A stretch of DNA of 64,000 bases, taken from assembly GCA_003168375.1 (NCBI GenBank), contig PMSI01000003.1:496001-560000 (forward strand), read 5' to 3'. How positions within the stretch are numbered: the stretch's first letter is position 1; each line of letters starts with the position of its first letter. Shown here in pieces: positions 1 to 8,563 of the stretch. The stretch comes from Vulcanimicrobiota bacterium (GTDB lineage: Bacteria > Vulcanimicrobiota > Vulcanimicrobiia > Vulcanimicrobiales > Vulcanimicrobiaceae). The position numbers were made by a program, and so were the translations under genes. The notes beneath the pieces were generated by a model, which was given only the letters and a program-made list of their open reading frames with translations, was not told the DNA's origin and did no database searches.

Positions 1-1
1 C

Positions 2-430
2 GCGATCGTGGACTGTGACGTGATCGGAGCCGACGGCGGGACGCGGACCGCGTCGATCACCGGCGCGTGGGTGGCGCTGGCGCTTGCGCTGCGCAAGCAT
101 TTCGACCCGGAGAAGAAGCAGAAGTGGCCGCTGATCGGGCAGATCGCGGCCGTCTCGGTCGGGATCGTGGCCGGCGCGCAGGTTCTGGATCTGCCCTACG
201 CCGAGGACAGCACGGCCGAAGTCGACATGAACGTGGCGATGACCGACGCCGGCGGGTTCGTCGAGCTCCAGGGCACCGCCGAGCGAGAGCCGTTCACCCG
301 GGCGCAGCTCGACGGGCTGCTCGGCCTCGCCGAAGGCGGGATCCGCGAGCTGTTCGGCCACCAGCTCGACGCCCTTCGTCGTGCTGAGGATGCCCTTCGA
401 CAAGCTCAGGATGCCGTGGGGAGTGGCTGA
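2..430 (+). CDS. rph: Ribonuclease PH, C-terminal part (5' end outside window)
   Basis: Phosphorolytic 3'-5' exoribonuclease that trims tRNA 3' ends. The reading frame is open to the window edge, so the N-terminal half is missing. Visible family hallmarks are the DCDV.[13 protein letters not shown] block near the start of the fragment and the EDS-AEVDMN segment followed by GGFVE-QGTAE, all from the second half of the RNase PH fold. The last residues (ALRRAED then ALRQAQD) are not family sequence: they are encoded by two tandem 21-bp repeat units that extend the C terminus. The frame overlaps the next gene. Identification is firm from the conserved motifs. Confidence 0.93.
   Translation, partial: AIVDCDVIGADGGTRTASITGAWVALALALRKHFDPEKKQKWPLIGQIAAVSVGIVAGAQVLDLPYAEDSTAEVDMNVAMTDAGGFVELQGTAEREPFTRAQLDGLLGLAEGGIRELFGHQLDALRRAEDALRQAQDAVGSG
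372..413 (+). repeat. Tandem pair of 21-bp units of a dispersed repeat
   Basis: Two consecutive 21-bp units lie here: CCCTTCGTCGTGCTGAGGAT+G (372-392) and CCCTTCGACAAGCTCAGGAT+G (393-413). The second is identical to the copies at 18038 and 54485. It sits at the rph/next-gene junction and is translated in the rph frame as a seven-residue repeat. Confidence 0.85.
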
Positions 431-758
431 GGCCGATCGGCTGACCGCGCTCGTCGCGGCGGTCGGCGCGTTCCACATCACCGACAAGGCGATGCGCGCC
501 GCGCAGGAGCGCGTCGAGCGTGCGCGCTCGGCGGGGGACGTCGATGATGCGACGACCGGCGCGTACCTCGCCGCGGTGCGCCGCTATTTCGAGCCCTACG
601 AGCGCGAAGCGCGGGGGCAACTGGGGCACGTCGACCGCGAGCTCGAGCGGCTCTACCTGGTGCAGTTCAACCTGACCGCGGAGCGCGGCGTCGTCGCCAA
701 ACGGGTGGAGGCGGTGCGAGGCGTCCTCGATGCGCTCGCTGAACTTCGCGCCGAATGA
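411..758 (+). CDS. Small helical (coiled-coil) protein of unknown function
   Basis: About 115 residues, rich in Ala, Arg and Glu, predicted almost wholly helical (for example [16 protein letters not shown] and [13 protein letters not shown]). I do not recognise a family. It starts inside the rph 3' end; ATG at 411 (the last base triplet of the repeat) and GTG at 423 are both possible, and upstream GTG 381 and ATG 390 would translate the repeat. Its stop overlaps the mlaE start by 4 bp, so it is probably co-translated with the lipid-transport genes. Whether it works with them is inference. Confidence 0.6.
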   Translation: MPWGVAEADRLTALVAAVGAFHITDKAMRAAQERVERARSAGDVDDATTGAYLAAVRRYFEPYEREARGQLGHVDRELERLYLVQFNLTAERGVVAKRVEAVRGVLDALAELRAE

Positions 759-1531
759 AGGTCTTCGACGAGGTCGGGCGAGGCACGACCAACGCCTTCG
801 CCTACGCCGGAGGCGTCGCCGAACTGCTCGGGGACTCGCTGCGTTTCATCGTCGCGTTCCGGATACGCTTGCGCGAGACGATGGACCAGGCGTATCTGCT
901 GGGCGTCCAGTCCTGGGCGATCGTGCTGCTGACCTCGCTCTTCACCGGAATGGTGATCTCGCTGGAGAGCGCCGCTCAAGCGGCGTCGTACGGCGTCAGC
1001 AACCTCGTCGGCGGCGCCGTCGCCTTCGCCAGCGCGCGCGAACTCGGACCGATGCTCTCGGCGGTCGTCGTCGCGGGCCGTACCGGCGCCGCGATCGCGG
1101 CCGAGCTGGGCTCGATGGTCGTCACCGAGCAGATCGAGGCGCTCCTCTCGCTCGGCCTCTCGCCGACCCGGATGCTGGTCGTTCCGCGGCTGGTGGCGCT
1201 CGTCGTGATGCTGCCGCTCTTGACGGTGCTCGCGGTCGTCGTCTCGATCCTCGGCGGGATGTGGGTAGCGAACATCTACGCGCACATCTCGACCGAGTCG
1301 TTCATCACCTCGGCGCGCCAGGCGCTGGGGTTCGACGACGTGCTGCGGGGGCTCTTCAAATCGATCGTCTTCGCGGTCATCATCGCGATCATCGGCGCAT
1401 ATCAGGGCCTGCAGACGCGCGGCGGGGCGGCCGGCGTCGGCAAGTCGACGACCGGCGCGGTCGTCACGTCGATCATCCTGATCTTCATCTTCAACTTCGC
1501 CCTTTCGTACATCTTGTTCGGGCACAGCTGA
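755..1531 (+). CDS. mlaE: MlaE-type ABC transporter permease
   Basis: Integral inner-membrane permease of an MCE (Mla-type) phospholipid transport system. The 258-residue length, five to six hydrophobic segments and the family block ARELGPMLSAVVVAGRTGAA followed by IAAELGSM-VTEQIEAL near residues 95-135 identify it. It overlaps the ATPase gene by one base (TGATG), the tight coupling usual for mla operons. It acts with the ATPase and the MCE protein encoded next to move lipid between the two membranes; the direction of transport cannot be read from sequence. Confidence 0.95.
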   Translation: MKVFDEVGRGTTNAFAYAGGVAELLGDSLRFIVAFRIRLRETMDQAYLLGVQSWAIVLLTSLFTGMVISLESAAQAASYGVSNLVGGAVAFASARELGPMLSAVVVAGRTGAAIAAELGSMVVTEQIEALLSLGLSPTRMLVVPRLVALVVMLPLLTVLAVVVSILGGMWVANIYAHISTESFITSARQALGFDDVLRGLFKSIVFAVIIAIIGAYQGLQTRGGAAGVGKSTTGAVVTSIILIFIFNFALSYILFGHS

Positions 1532-2283
1532 TGGGACTCTGGGCGCGCCTCGACGACGTCTCCGTCCGCTACGGTCCCAAGATCGTGATGCAGAACCTCT
1601 CGCTCGACGTGGTGGAGGGCGCGATCACCTGCATCATCGGGCTCTCGGGCGCCGGGAAGTCCACCATCCTGCGGCTGCTCAACGGGCTGAAGAAGCCCGA
1701 CAGCGGACACGTGTTCGTCCAGGGCCGGGAGATCACCGAGATGCCCGAGCGCGAGTTGATCGACTTGCGCCGCACGATCGGGTTTGCGTTCCAGTTCTCG
1801 GCGCTCTTCGACTCGCTCACGGTCGGTGAGAACGTCGCCCTGCCGCTGCGCGAGCACACCAAGATGCGGGACAAGGAGATCCTCAAGGTCGTCACCGAGA
1901 CGCTCGACTCGGTCGGGCTCGCGCACGTGCTCGACCGTTTCCCCGCGGAGCTCTCGGGCGGGATGGTGAAGCGCGCCGGTTTCGCGCGCGCCGTCGTGAC
2001 GAACCCCCAAGCCGTGCTCTACGACGAACCGACCACTGGACTCGACCCCATCATCACCCACGTGCTGACCGATACGATCGTGAAGCTGCGCGAGCGACTC
2101 AACGGGACCGCCGTCGTCGTCTCGCACGACCTCGAGAGCATTTACGTGATGGCAGACTACATCGCCATGCTGTTCGAGGGCGCGATCGTCGCGTACGGAA
2201 CCGTCGACGAGATTCGGCGCTCGCCGAATCCGATCGTGCAGCAATTTCTTCAAGGGAGCGAAGTCGGGCCGATCCCCATCTAG
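1531..2283 (+). CDS. mlaF: MlaF-type ABC transporter ATPase
   Basis: Cytoplasmic ATPase (250 residues) powering the MlaE permease. Walker A GLSGAGKST is at 37-45, the ABC signature LSGGMVKRAGFARA at 141-154, Walker B VLYDEPTTGLDP at 162-173, and the switch histidine lies in VVVSHDLES. The ATG overlaps the mlaE stop. A much longer reading frame is open upstream in this frame, but it lies antisense to nothing and simply shadows mlaE, so the start is placed at 1531 where homology begins. LSGGM in place of LSGGQ is typical of the MlaF subfamily. Confidence 0.96.
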   Translation: MGLWARLDDVSVRYGPKIVMQNLSLDVVEGAITCIIGLSGAGKSTILRLLNGLKKPDSGHVFVQGREITEMPERELIDLRRTIGFAFQFSALFDSLTVGENVALPLREHTKMRDKEILKVVTETLDSVGLAHVLDRFPAELSGGMVKRAGFARAVVTNPQAVLYDEPTTGLDPIITHVLTDTIVKLRERLNGTAVVVSHDLESIYVMADYIAMLFEGAIVAYGTVDEIRRSPNPIVQQFLQGSEVGPIPI

Positions 2284-2308
2284 GGGAGTCTCGAACGACA
2301 ACGATCGT

Positions 2309-3928
2309 ATGAACAGACAAGCTCTCGTCGGCATCTTCACCATCGTCGCCCTGCTGGGGCTCTTCGCCGTGTTCGTCGTGCTGGAGAACTACGGCACGCA
2401 GGGCCGCTACAAGATCGCGGTCCATTTCAAGTCGGCCGCCGGGCTGCACCGCGGCGCGCTCGTCTATGAGAGCGGCGTCGTGGTCGGAACCGTGGATTCG
2501 ACGATCCTGCTTCCGGAGGACTTCACCGTCGACGTCATCCTCGCGATCAACAACAACGTCGACGTCCCCCGCAGCGCGCGGTTCCTGATCCAGGCGCCGC
2601 TGACCGGAGACTCCACGCTCGAGATCGTCCCGCCGGTCCACGCCGCGCAGCCCTCAGGGATGGCGGCGCCGACCAACGCGCCGGCCGCAGTGGCCGTGCT
2701 CCCGCGCGAGGTCCTGCCGCTCGACCAACAGCCGCAGGGGACGAATCCGGCGACGATCCAGGATCTGCTCGACCAGGGCCAGGGCGAGGTGCGCCGGCTC
2801 GACAAGATGCTCGCCGACCTCGAACTCCGCGAGCCCAAGCTTCTCAACACGTTCCAGTCGGCACTCAACAACGCCAACGACATCAGTACGACGGCGAACC
2901 GGTCGTTCAGCCGGCTCTCCGCGCGGCTCGACTCGCTGACCAGCACGATGCAGGTCGCCCTCGAACGCGGCAGCACGAATCTCAACGACATCACCGCGCA
3001 ACTCGACGCGTCGCTGCGGCGCAATACCGGCCACTTCGACTCGATCGTCGCCGCACTCGATGCGTCGGCGCGCGACCTCAACCGGACAGCGGATCACGTG
3101 ACGTCGCTCGCATCAGATCCTCAGCTGCGCTCGAACATCCTTCAGACGACGCAAGGAATCGCGCAAACCGCGACGACCTTCGCCTCGATCGCGAGCGATC
3201 TGCGCAACGTCACCGGGAACCCGCAGACCCAGGCGCAGCTCCGCGACACCGTTGCGAACGTCGACGCCGCGGCGCAGAAGGCGAACTCGCTGCTGGCGCA
3301 GTTCGGCGGCCGCTCGAACGTCTATGGAGTCGACCGCGGCGCGACGCCGGCGCCGGCAGGGTCGCCGCGGCCGAACGGCACGTCCTCGCAGCGGTCCGGT
3401 CCGCCGGGACCGGGCGCGTCGGAACCGCCCGACACGATGCAGGCGAACGTGAAGAACAAGCTCGGCACGCTGGTGAAGGATCTCGTCTCGCTGCAGGTCC
3501 GCGTGTCGGCACTCGACGCCCAGCGGGCCGGTACCTCAGGCTCGGCGCTGCTCACCAGGGATCGCGGCCCCCAGACCGACATCAACGTGATCGCGCTTCC
3601 GAAGGGCTCGACGTACGTCTTCGCCGGCGCGAACGACATCGGCGCCAAGCCGTCGTTCAACTTTGCCGCGATGGCGCGCATGGGTCCCAACTTCCGGCTG
3701 GGCGGCGGCGTGCTGTACTCGCGGCTCGGCGCGCGCGCCGTGTACTCGCCGGAGCTCACCCGCGGGCTAGGCTTCGGGCTCGAAGCCCGCATCTACGACC
3801 TTCGCCACCCGACGACCGACATGTACGCCAACTTCGGCCTAGGCCAAGGCTTGACGCTCTTCGGCGGCGAGCGCGACATGCTGCACACCGGTCGCCGCAC
3901 GACCTTCGGCTTGCAGTACCAGTTCTGA
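2309..3928 (+). CDS. mlaD: MlaD-type MCE protein with long coiled coil and C-terminal beta-barrel-like domain
   Basis: Periplasm-facing lipid carrier of the Mla system, 539 residues, about three times the length of proteobacterial MlaD. Order: one transmembrane helix near 6-28; one MCE domain at about 33-110 (GLHRGALVYESGVVVGTV); a Pro/Ala linker; a long helical region at about 145-345 with heptad-like Leu/Ala spacing; a Pro/Gly-rich linker at about 345-375; a short helix; then an amphipathic beta-rich tract from about 425 to the end (GSTYVFAGAND, NFRLGGGVLYSRLGARAVY, LGFGLEARIYD) finishing in a terminal Phe like outer-membrane barrels. This architecture would let one protein span from inner to outer membrane. 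Confidence 0.9.
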   Translation: MNRQALVGIFTIVALLGLFAVFVVLENYGTQGRYKIAVHFKSAAGLHRGALVYESGVVVGTVDSTILLPEDFTVDVILAINNNVDVPRSARFLIQAPLTGDSTLEIVPPVHAAQPSGMAAPTNAPAAVAVLPREVLPLDQQPQGTNPATIQDLLDQGQGEVRRLDKMLADLELREPKLLNTFQSALNNANDISTTANRSFSRLSARLDSLTSTMQVALERGSTNLNDITAQLDASLRRNTGHFDSIVAALDASARDLNRTADHVTSLASDPQLRSNILQTTQGIAQTATTFASIASDLRNVTGNPQTQAQLRDTVANVDAAAQKANSLLAQFGGRSNVYGVDRGATPAPAGSPRPNGTSSQRSGPPGPGASEPPDTMQANVKNKLGTLVKDLVSLQVRVSALDAQRAGTSGSALLTRDRGPQTDINVIALPKGSTYVFAGANDIGAKPSFNFAAMARMGPNFRLGGGVLYSRLGARAVYSPELTRGLGFGLEARIYDLRHPTTDMYANFGLGQGLTLFGGERDMLHTGRRTTFGLQYQF

Positions 3929-3944
3929 GCGGAGCGGCCTCCGC

Positions 3945-4643
3945 GTGATCCCGATCGGCGACGACGAGCGCAGACCGCCGTTCTTTGCGCTCGTCGTCTA
4001 CGCGCTGATCGCACTGAACGGCTGGGTGTTCTACGCGGAGCTGAGCGCTCCCGACACCGACCGCTTCATCAACGCGTTCGCGATGATCCCCTACGACGTG
4101 ACGCACGGCGTCGCGCTCGCGCCGCCCTCACCGCCGTTTCCACCGCTGACGATCGTCACGTCCATGTTCCTGCACGGAAGCATCCTGCACATCGCGTTCA
4201 ACATGCTGTTCCTGTTCGTCTTCGGGCCGGCGGTGGAGTACCGCTGCGGGCACGTCCTCTTCCTCGCGTACTACCTGCTGTGCGGAATCGCGGGTGGGAT
4301 CGCGCAGATCGTCATCGGCCCGGGCAGCCACATCCCGGCGATCGGCGCCTCCGGGGCGATCGCCGGCGTCCTGGGCGGCTACCTGGTCACCGACCCGTTC
4401 GCCCGCATCAACACGATCGTCCCGATCGTCTTTTTCCCGGTCTTCCTGCGGCTGCCGGCGCTGCTGGTGATCGGGGTCTGGGCGGCCTCGCAATTCATCA
4501 CCGGATTCGGGACGATCAGCGACCGCGCGGCGGAGTCGCAAGGCGGGACCGCGTATTTCGCGCATATCGGCGGCTTCTGCGCGGGGGTTATCTTGATCGG
4601 TCTGTTCGCGATCCGCCCGGCACCGAGCCGGGCGCCCAGGTAG
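3945..4643 (+). CDS. Rhomboid-family intramembrane serine protease
   Basis: Polytopic inner-membrane protease of 232 residues that would cleave transmembrane segments. The catalytic serine lies in GASGAIAGVLGGY (about residue 131) and the catalytic histidine in YFAHIGGFCAG (about 208). The conserved HxxxN element is HIAFNMLFLF (about 84). Six hydrophobic segments fit the core fold, with a longer L1-type insert after the first helix. GTG start at 3945, 16 bp after mlaD, so possibly the same transcript. Substrate unknown. Confidence 0.9.
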   Translation: MIPIGDDERRPPFFALVVYALIALNGWVFYAELSAPDTDRFINAFAMIPYDVTHGVALAPPSPPFPPLTIVTSMFLHGSILHIAFNMLFLFVFGPAVEYRCGHVLFLAYYLLCGIAGGIAQIVIGPGSHIPAIGASGAIAGVLGGYLVTDPFARINTIVPIVFFPVFLRLPALLVIGVWAASQFITGFGTISDRAAESQGGTAYFAHIGGFCAGVILIGLFAIRPAPSRAPR

Positions 4644-4649
4644 CGCCGG

Positions 4650-5552
4650 GTGCGCGTAGGCATCGTGGGGGCGGGGGCGCTCGGCACGCTCTTCGGCCAG
4701 CGCCTCGCGGCCGGCAACGAGGTCGTGCTGCTGGAGCGCCGGCCGGAGGTCGTCGAGGCGGTCCGGCGCGACGGCTTGAGCGTCGACGGCGAAGGGCGCA
4801 GCGCGTATCCCACCACCGAGCCGCGCGAGCTCTTCGGCGTGCAGGTGCTGTTCGTGTTCGTGCGCGCGACCGACACGCTGCGCGCCCTGCGACCGTTCGC
4901 CTCCGAGCTGAGCCCGGCCACGGCGATCGTCTCGCTGCAGAACGGTCTGGGCAACGAAGAGGCGATCAAGACCTCGCTCGGCGGTACGATCTCGTTGGTG
5001 ATCGGCGCGACGACCGAATCAGCGCTCACCGTCGGACCCGGCGACGTACGCCGCATCGGTGACGGGACGACCGTCCTCGGGAGCGCCGGCGCGTCACCCG
5101 AGGTGGTGAACCGCGTCGCGCGGCTGCTGGTCGACGCCGGCTTCCGCGCGAGCGCCGCGTACGACATCCGCCCGCACCTGTGGGGGAAGCTGATCGCGAA
5201 CGCGGCGATCAACCCCGTCGCGGCGCTCCTGGACCGGCCCAACGGCGTCGTGCTCAGCGACCCGAACGCCGGGGACGTCGCGCGCTCGCTCGCGCAGGAA
5301 GCGGCGACCGTGGCGAACGCGATGCGGATCCCGCTCCCGTTCACGGATCCGTGGTCGTACGTACGGACGATCGCCGAGCAGACCGCGGAGCTCGACAACT
5401 CGATGCTGCACGATCTGCGCGCCGGCGCCTCGACCGAGGTCGACTTCATCAACGGCGCGGTCGTCGCGGCCGGCCGCCGTGCCGGAGTGCCGACGCCGTA
5501 CAACGAGACCCTCACCGCGCTCGTCAAAGCGCGCGAAGGGACTCGCGCTTAG
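4650..5552 (+). CDS. panE: 2-dehydropantoate 2-reductase (ketopantoate reductase)
   Basis: NADPH-dependent reduction of ketopantoate to pantoate for coenzyme A synthesis; cytoplasmic. The N terminus is a Rossmann GxGxxG (VGIVGAGALGTLFGQRL), the central part has the LQNGLGNEE motif, and the C-terminal helical domain contains WGKLIANAAINP with the catalytic lysine, then a KxxTEVDFINGAV-like segment (ASTEVDFINGAVV). 300 residues is normal. GTG start six bases after the rhomboid stop. The family also includes paralogues of other substrate range, so the exact substrate is likely rather than proven. It ends convergently with the next gene, overlapping by 4 bp. Confidence 0.88.
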   Translation: MRVGIVGAGALGTLFGQRLAAGNEVVLLERRPEVVEAVRRDGLSVDGEGRSAYPTTEPRELFGVQVLFVFVRATDTLRALRPFASELSPATAIVSLQNGLGNEEAIKTSLGGTISLVIGATTESALTVGPGDVRRIGDGTTVLGSAGASPEVVNRVARLLVDAGFRASAAYDIRPHLWGKLIANAAINPVAALLDRPNGVVLSDPNAGDVARSLAQEAATVANAMRIPLPFTDPWSYVRTIAEQTAELDNSMLHDLRAGASTEVDFINGAVVAAGRRAGVPTPYNETLTALVKAREGTRA

Positions 5553-6565
5553 ACCGCGATACGCGCTCCGGTGCGCGGCAGCGCGCGAACCAGCAGCGCG
5601 ACGGCACGCAGGACGTCGTTTGCGCGCACCGGGTCGTCGAGATCGGGCGGCGGCGCGTCGAAGCCCGACACGACGAACGGCGCCTCGGCCAGGGCGTCGA
5701 GCCAGCGCGAGGCGGTGAACGCCGCCCGCATGCGCGCACGGCTCTCGGCGTACGCGCCTTCGAGCCACAGCAGCGTCGCGCGCGTCGCCTCGTTCGCCGA
5801 CTGCATCGCGCGCCAGCGCTGGTGGAGTTCCGGGAGCTCGCGGCGGAACGCCTCGAGCGCGGCGCGCATACGCTCGTCGAAGCGCTGCTGCCGGGAGCGG
5901 ACGATCGCGGCTTCGCGGTCGTGCCCACGCCGCTGTTCGAAGTACGTCCCCGAGAACCGCGCGTAGCGCGCGGCGTCCAACTCGTCGTTTTCCTCCGTCG
6001 TGTGCGCGGTCTCGCGCTCGACCTCGAGGCGCAGCGCGTCGATCCGCTCGCGTACGACGTCATCGCACGACGGAACGTCGACGAATTTCGGCAGCGCGCG
6101 CCGGCGGGCCGCGAACCCATCGCGGCGGACCGCTTCGGCAGCCCTGATCGCGCCGAGCGCATGGCGCATGACACCGATCCAGCGCCGGTCGGCCGCCCCG
6201 CCCGGTGCGCGATCGAAGTGCACGTCGAGCGCGAGCGGGAACGCTTCGTCGACGATCAGCCGCCAGGTGGTGATCGCCCCTCCGCTCGCGGAGAGCCGCA
6301 CGGCGCTCCCGAGCCGCGGCAGCGGCCCGAACGAGCCGACTGCTCCGACGAGCCGGTCGCCCGTCTCGACGATCGCCAGCGCGCGCTTGCGGTCGAGGGA
6401 CGTCGCGTAGACCAGAATCCCGGCGTGGTCGCGGTCGAGATACGGCCGAGCACGGTCGACATCGACGTGGTTGCGCGTGTAGACCAGCCGCCACAGGTCG
6501 TCTGCGAGCGACGGGCGAGCGCCCGGCGCGACCTCCTCCATGAGTCCCGCGAGACCGTGTGTCAT
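5549..6565 (-). CDS. Uncharacterised soluble protein
   Basis: About 338 residues, no signal peptide or membrane helix, no motif I recognise. The middle part is strongly helical and charged (REAAIVRSRQQRFDERMRAAL), the N-terminal part has mixed alpha/beta character with several Arg/Asp pairs. I prefer ATG at 6565; an upstream TTG at 6586 would add seven residues. It stands alone on the minus strand between panE and a plus-strand small membrane gene, so context gives no clue to function. Codon use and GC match neighbours. Confidence 0.65.
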   Translation of the reverse strand: MTHGLAGLMEEVAPGARPSLADDLWRLVYTRNHVDVDRARPYLDRDHAGILVYATSLDRKRALAIVETGDRLVGAVGSFGPLPRLGSAVRLSASGGAITTWRLIVDEAFPLALDVHFDRAPGGAADRRWIGVMRHALGAIRAAEAVRRDGFAARRRALPKFVDVPSCDDVVRERIDALRLEVERETAHTTEENDELDAARYARFSGTYFEQRRGHDREAAIVRSRQQRFDERMRAALEAFRRELPELHQRWRAMQSANEATRATLLWLEGAYAESRARMRAAFTASRWLDALAEAPFVVSGFDAPPPDLDDPVRANDVLRAVALLVRALPRTGARIAV

Positions 6566-6683
6566 GGCGCCCCGTTTCCCGCTCAAAGGATGCGCCTCGC
6601 GCGACGCCGGTCACACTCGCAGAAGAAGGCCGCCGGAGCGGGGCGGATTAGGATACGCCCTGGCCGGGCAAGCGAGGCTCGAA

Positions 6684-6690
6684 AAGGAGG
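6684..6690 (+). promoter_or_regulatory. Strong Shine-Dalgarno of the small membrane gene
   Basis: AAGGAGG is a perfect Shine-Dalgarno, nine bases before the ATG at 6700, and is the main support for this very short gene being translated. Confidence 0.75.
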
Positions 6691-6699
6691 TTCCCTTAC

Positions 6700-6861
6700 A
6701 TGGCTGGACTCGTCTGGGGCATCATCGTCATCTTGTTCGTCGTCTGGCTCTTGGGCGGCTTCGTGATGCATTTCGGCGGCTCGCTGATCCATCTGCTTGT
6801 CGTCATCGCGGTCGTGCTGCTGATCTACAACATCGTGACCGGACGCGGCGCCCGCGTCTGA
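6700..6861 (+). CDS. Small lmo0937-type membrane protein
   Basis: A 53-residue, two-helix membrane protein (MAGLVWGIIVILFVVWLLGG, then HLLVVIAVVLLIYNIV). Length, two hydrophobic stretches separated by a short Gly/His segment, and the ending match the lmo0937/DUF5670 family of small membrane proteins, whose role is unknown. A perfect Shine-Dalgarno precedes it and a terminator-like hairpin follows at once, so it appears to be a monocistronic, well translated gene. Confidence 0.8.
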   Translation: MAGLVWGIIVILFVVWLLGGFVMHFGGSLIHLLVVIAVVLLIYNIVTGRGARV

Positions 6862-6871
6862 CGCGGCGGCG

Positions 6872-6906
6872 GAAGAAGAGCCGCGGCGATCCCGCGGCCC
6901 TTCTTC
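6872..6906. terminator. Bidirectional terminator-like hairpin
   Basis: A 15-bp stem with one G-T wobble: GAAGAAGAGCCGCGG, loop CGATC, then its complement. It lies between the convergent small membrane gene and the recombinase gene and would serve either. There is no long T tract, though the outer stem is A/T-richer than the core. Confidence 0.65.
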
Positions 6907-7879
6907 ACACGTCCTCGCGCGGGTGGAACTTGTCGAACTCGGTGCGCAGGCGCTCGCGGGCGAGTTTGGTGTAGATCTCGGTCGTCGCGGTCGACTCGTG
7001 GCCGAGGAACTCTTTGAGGAACAGCAGGTCGGCGCCGCGCTCGCGCATCAGCGTCGCGACGGTGTGCCGCCAGGTGTGCGGCGAGGCGTACTCGGTGATC
7101 CCGGCCATCGTCATGTAGGTGCGCACGATCTTGTACACGGCGGCCGCCGAGAGCCGCCGGTCGCCGCGCCCGACGAAGAACGCGGGAACGGTCACGCGCG
7201 GCCGCACGTCGAGGTAATCGCGCAGCGCCTGGGCGGCCTCGGGCGTCATCGGGACGTAGCGGTCCTTGTTGCCCTTGCCCTTGATGACGCGCAGCTGGCG
7301 CCCGTCCAGGTCGACGTCGTTGAGGTCGAGCCCGACCAGTTCCGCGCGGCGAACCCCGCACGACCACAGGGACTGCAGGATCGCCTGATCGCGCCGCCGC
7401 TGGAGCTCCGAGAGCCCGGCCAGCCTGACGGCGAACACCTTGGCGACCTCGTCGCCGCGCATCGCCTTGGGCAAGGGGCGGCCGATCTTCGGGAGGATCG
7501 CATCGGCGGCCGGGTTGTCGTCGCGCCGCCCGCTGTGGCGAAGGTACTTGTAGAACGTCCGGAGCGTCGCGATCTTGCGGCGCATCGAGCGCGGCGCGTA
7601 GCGCCGCGAGCGCGCCAGGTGCGTCTGATAGGCCAGGATGTCGGCGTATTGCGCGCCGGCGAGCGCCTCGTACGGCGGCGGCGCTTTCTCGTCGAGACTC
7701 GTGCCTTCGGCCCGCGCCTTCAGGAACGCGCCGAAATGCTCGAGGTCGCGCTGATACGCCTCGCGGGTTCGCGGGGTCGTCCCACGGATCGCGAGGTACT
7801 GCTCGGCGAAGCGGACGATCTCCGGATCGGCCGATAAGAATTCCGGAGTCTCGTAGATCGGGCCGCGCTTCTTCCCCAT
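6905..7879 (-). CDS. Tyrosine recombinase, XerC/XerD type
   Basis: Site-specific recombinase of 324 residues; the Xer family resolves chromosome dimers at dif, and related enzymes act for mobile elements. N-terminal SAM-like DNA-binding domain at about 20-120, catalytic domain after about 140. All six catalytic positions are visible: Arg177 (GVRRAEL), Lys202 (GKGNKDR), His268 and Arg271 (HTWRH), His294 (LGHES) and Tyr303 (EIYTKL). The ATG follows GGAGGAG with good spacing. No integron cassettes or prophage genes lie next to it, so a housekeeping Xer role is more likely than phage integration. XerC and XerD cannot be told apart here. Confidence 0.88.
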   Translation of the reverse strand: MGKKRGPIYETPEFLSADPEIVRFAEQYLAIRGTTPRTREAYQRDLEHFGAFLKARAEGTSLDEKAPPPYEALAGAQYADILAYQTHLARSRRYAPRSMRRKIATLRTFYKYLRHSGRRDDNPAADAILPKIGRPLPKAMRGDEVAKVFAVRLAGLSELQRRRDQAILQSLWSCGVRRAELVGLDLNDVDLDGRQLRVIKGKGNKDRYVPMTPEAAQALRDYLDVRPRVTVPAFFVGRGDRRLSAAAVYKIVRTYMTMAGITEYASPHTWRHTVATLMRERGADLLFLKEFLGHESTATTEIYTKLARERLRTEFDKFHPREDV

Positions 7880-7961
7880 CGCTCCTCCAGTCCCGATAAT
7901 CAGTATTTCAGTTACTGGGCAGAAGGCAAGGATTCCTTCCGCCCGCTCGCTGAGGCCCGGC

Positions 7962-8447
7962 TCAGGTCAGGAAGCGGATGGTCAGCGGATAGCGGTACCG
8001 CTCGCCGTTGCTGGTCTTCACCGCGGCGACGATCGTGAAGATCACATCGAGCAGCGCCACCACGAACATCATCACCGCGCCGATCAAGACGATGACCAGC
8101 AGCGCCGAGACGATGAGATAGATCGTCATCGAGATCTGGAAGTTCAGCGCCTCTTTGCCCTCGCGGTCGATCAGCGGCGATCCGTCCTTTTTCATCAGCC
8201 AGACGACGAGCGGGGCGATCACGTTCGCAAACGGGAAAAACATGCCCAGGAGGGCGGACAGATGCGCGGCCATCGCCCAGTTCCGCGCCTCCGGCGACTC
8301 GACCAGCGTCATGACCCGCGTCGTAGCCGGGGGGCCGGTGACCTGCGGCTGCGCGGAGGCGGCGACGCCCGCCTCGGGCGATACTGCGGTCCCGCAATTG
8401 GGACAGAATCGCGCGGTCGTTTCGGTACCACAGCCGGGGCAGCTCAT
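7962..8447 (-). CDS. Zinc-ribbon DUF4870 membrane protein
   Basis: 161 residues. An N-terminal zinc ribbon (CPGCGTET then CPNCGTAV, four cysteines within the first 20 residues) is followed by a low-complexity linker and a DUF4870-type domain with three hydrophobic helices. The family block WAMAAHLSALLG, then REGKEALNFQIS, is clear, and the C terminus ends in a short YRYPLTIRFL tail. DUF4870 proteins are common small membrane proteins of unknown function. Single gene, minus strand. Confidence 0.85.
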   Translation of the reverse strand: MSCPGCGTETTARFCPNCGTAVSPEAGVAASAQPQVTGPPATTRVMTLVESPEARNWAMAAHLSALLGMFFPFANVIAPLVVWLMKKDGSPLIDREGKEALNFQISMTIYLIVSALLVIVLIGAVMMFVVALLDVIFTIVAAVKTSNGERYRYPLTIRFLT

Positions 8448-8563
8448 GCGGTTGGACGTCCGCCTAAACCGAGGTGGTTACCTGCCGGTGGTCAGGGCTG
8501 GAGCCCCGTGCGTCGGCAGCGCCGAGGTGGCGCGCACCCGGAACCATCTCTTAGCGCTTCCGC

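Noticed and set aside
730-1530. Long plus-strand frame running into mlaF
   Set aside because: Arg-rich shadow of mlaE; mlaF homology begins at 1531.
6905-7879. Integron or prophage integrase
   Set aside because: No cassette array, phage genes or tRNA attachment site beside it; family features fit a housekeeping Xer recombinase.
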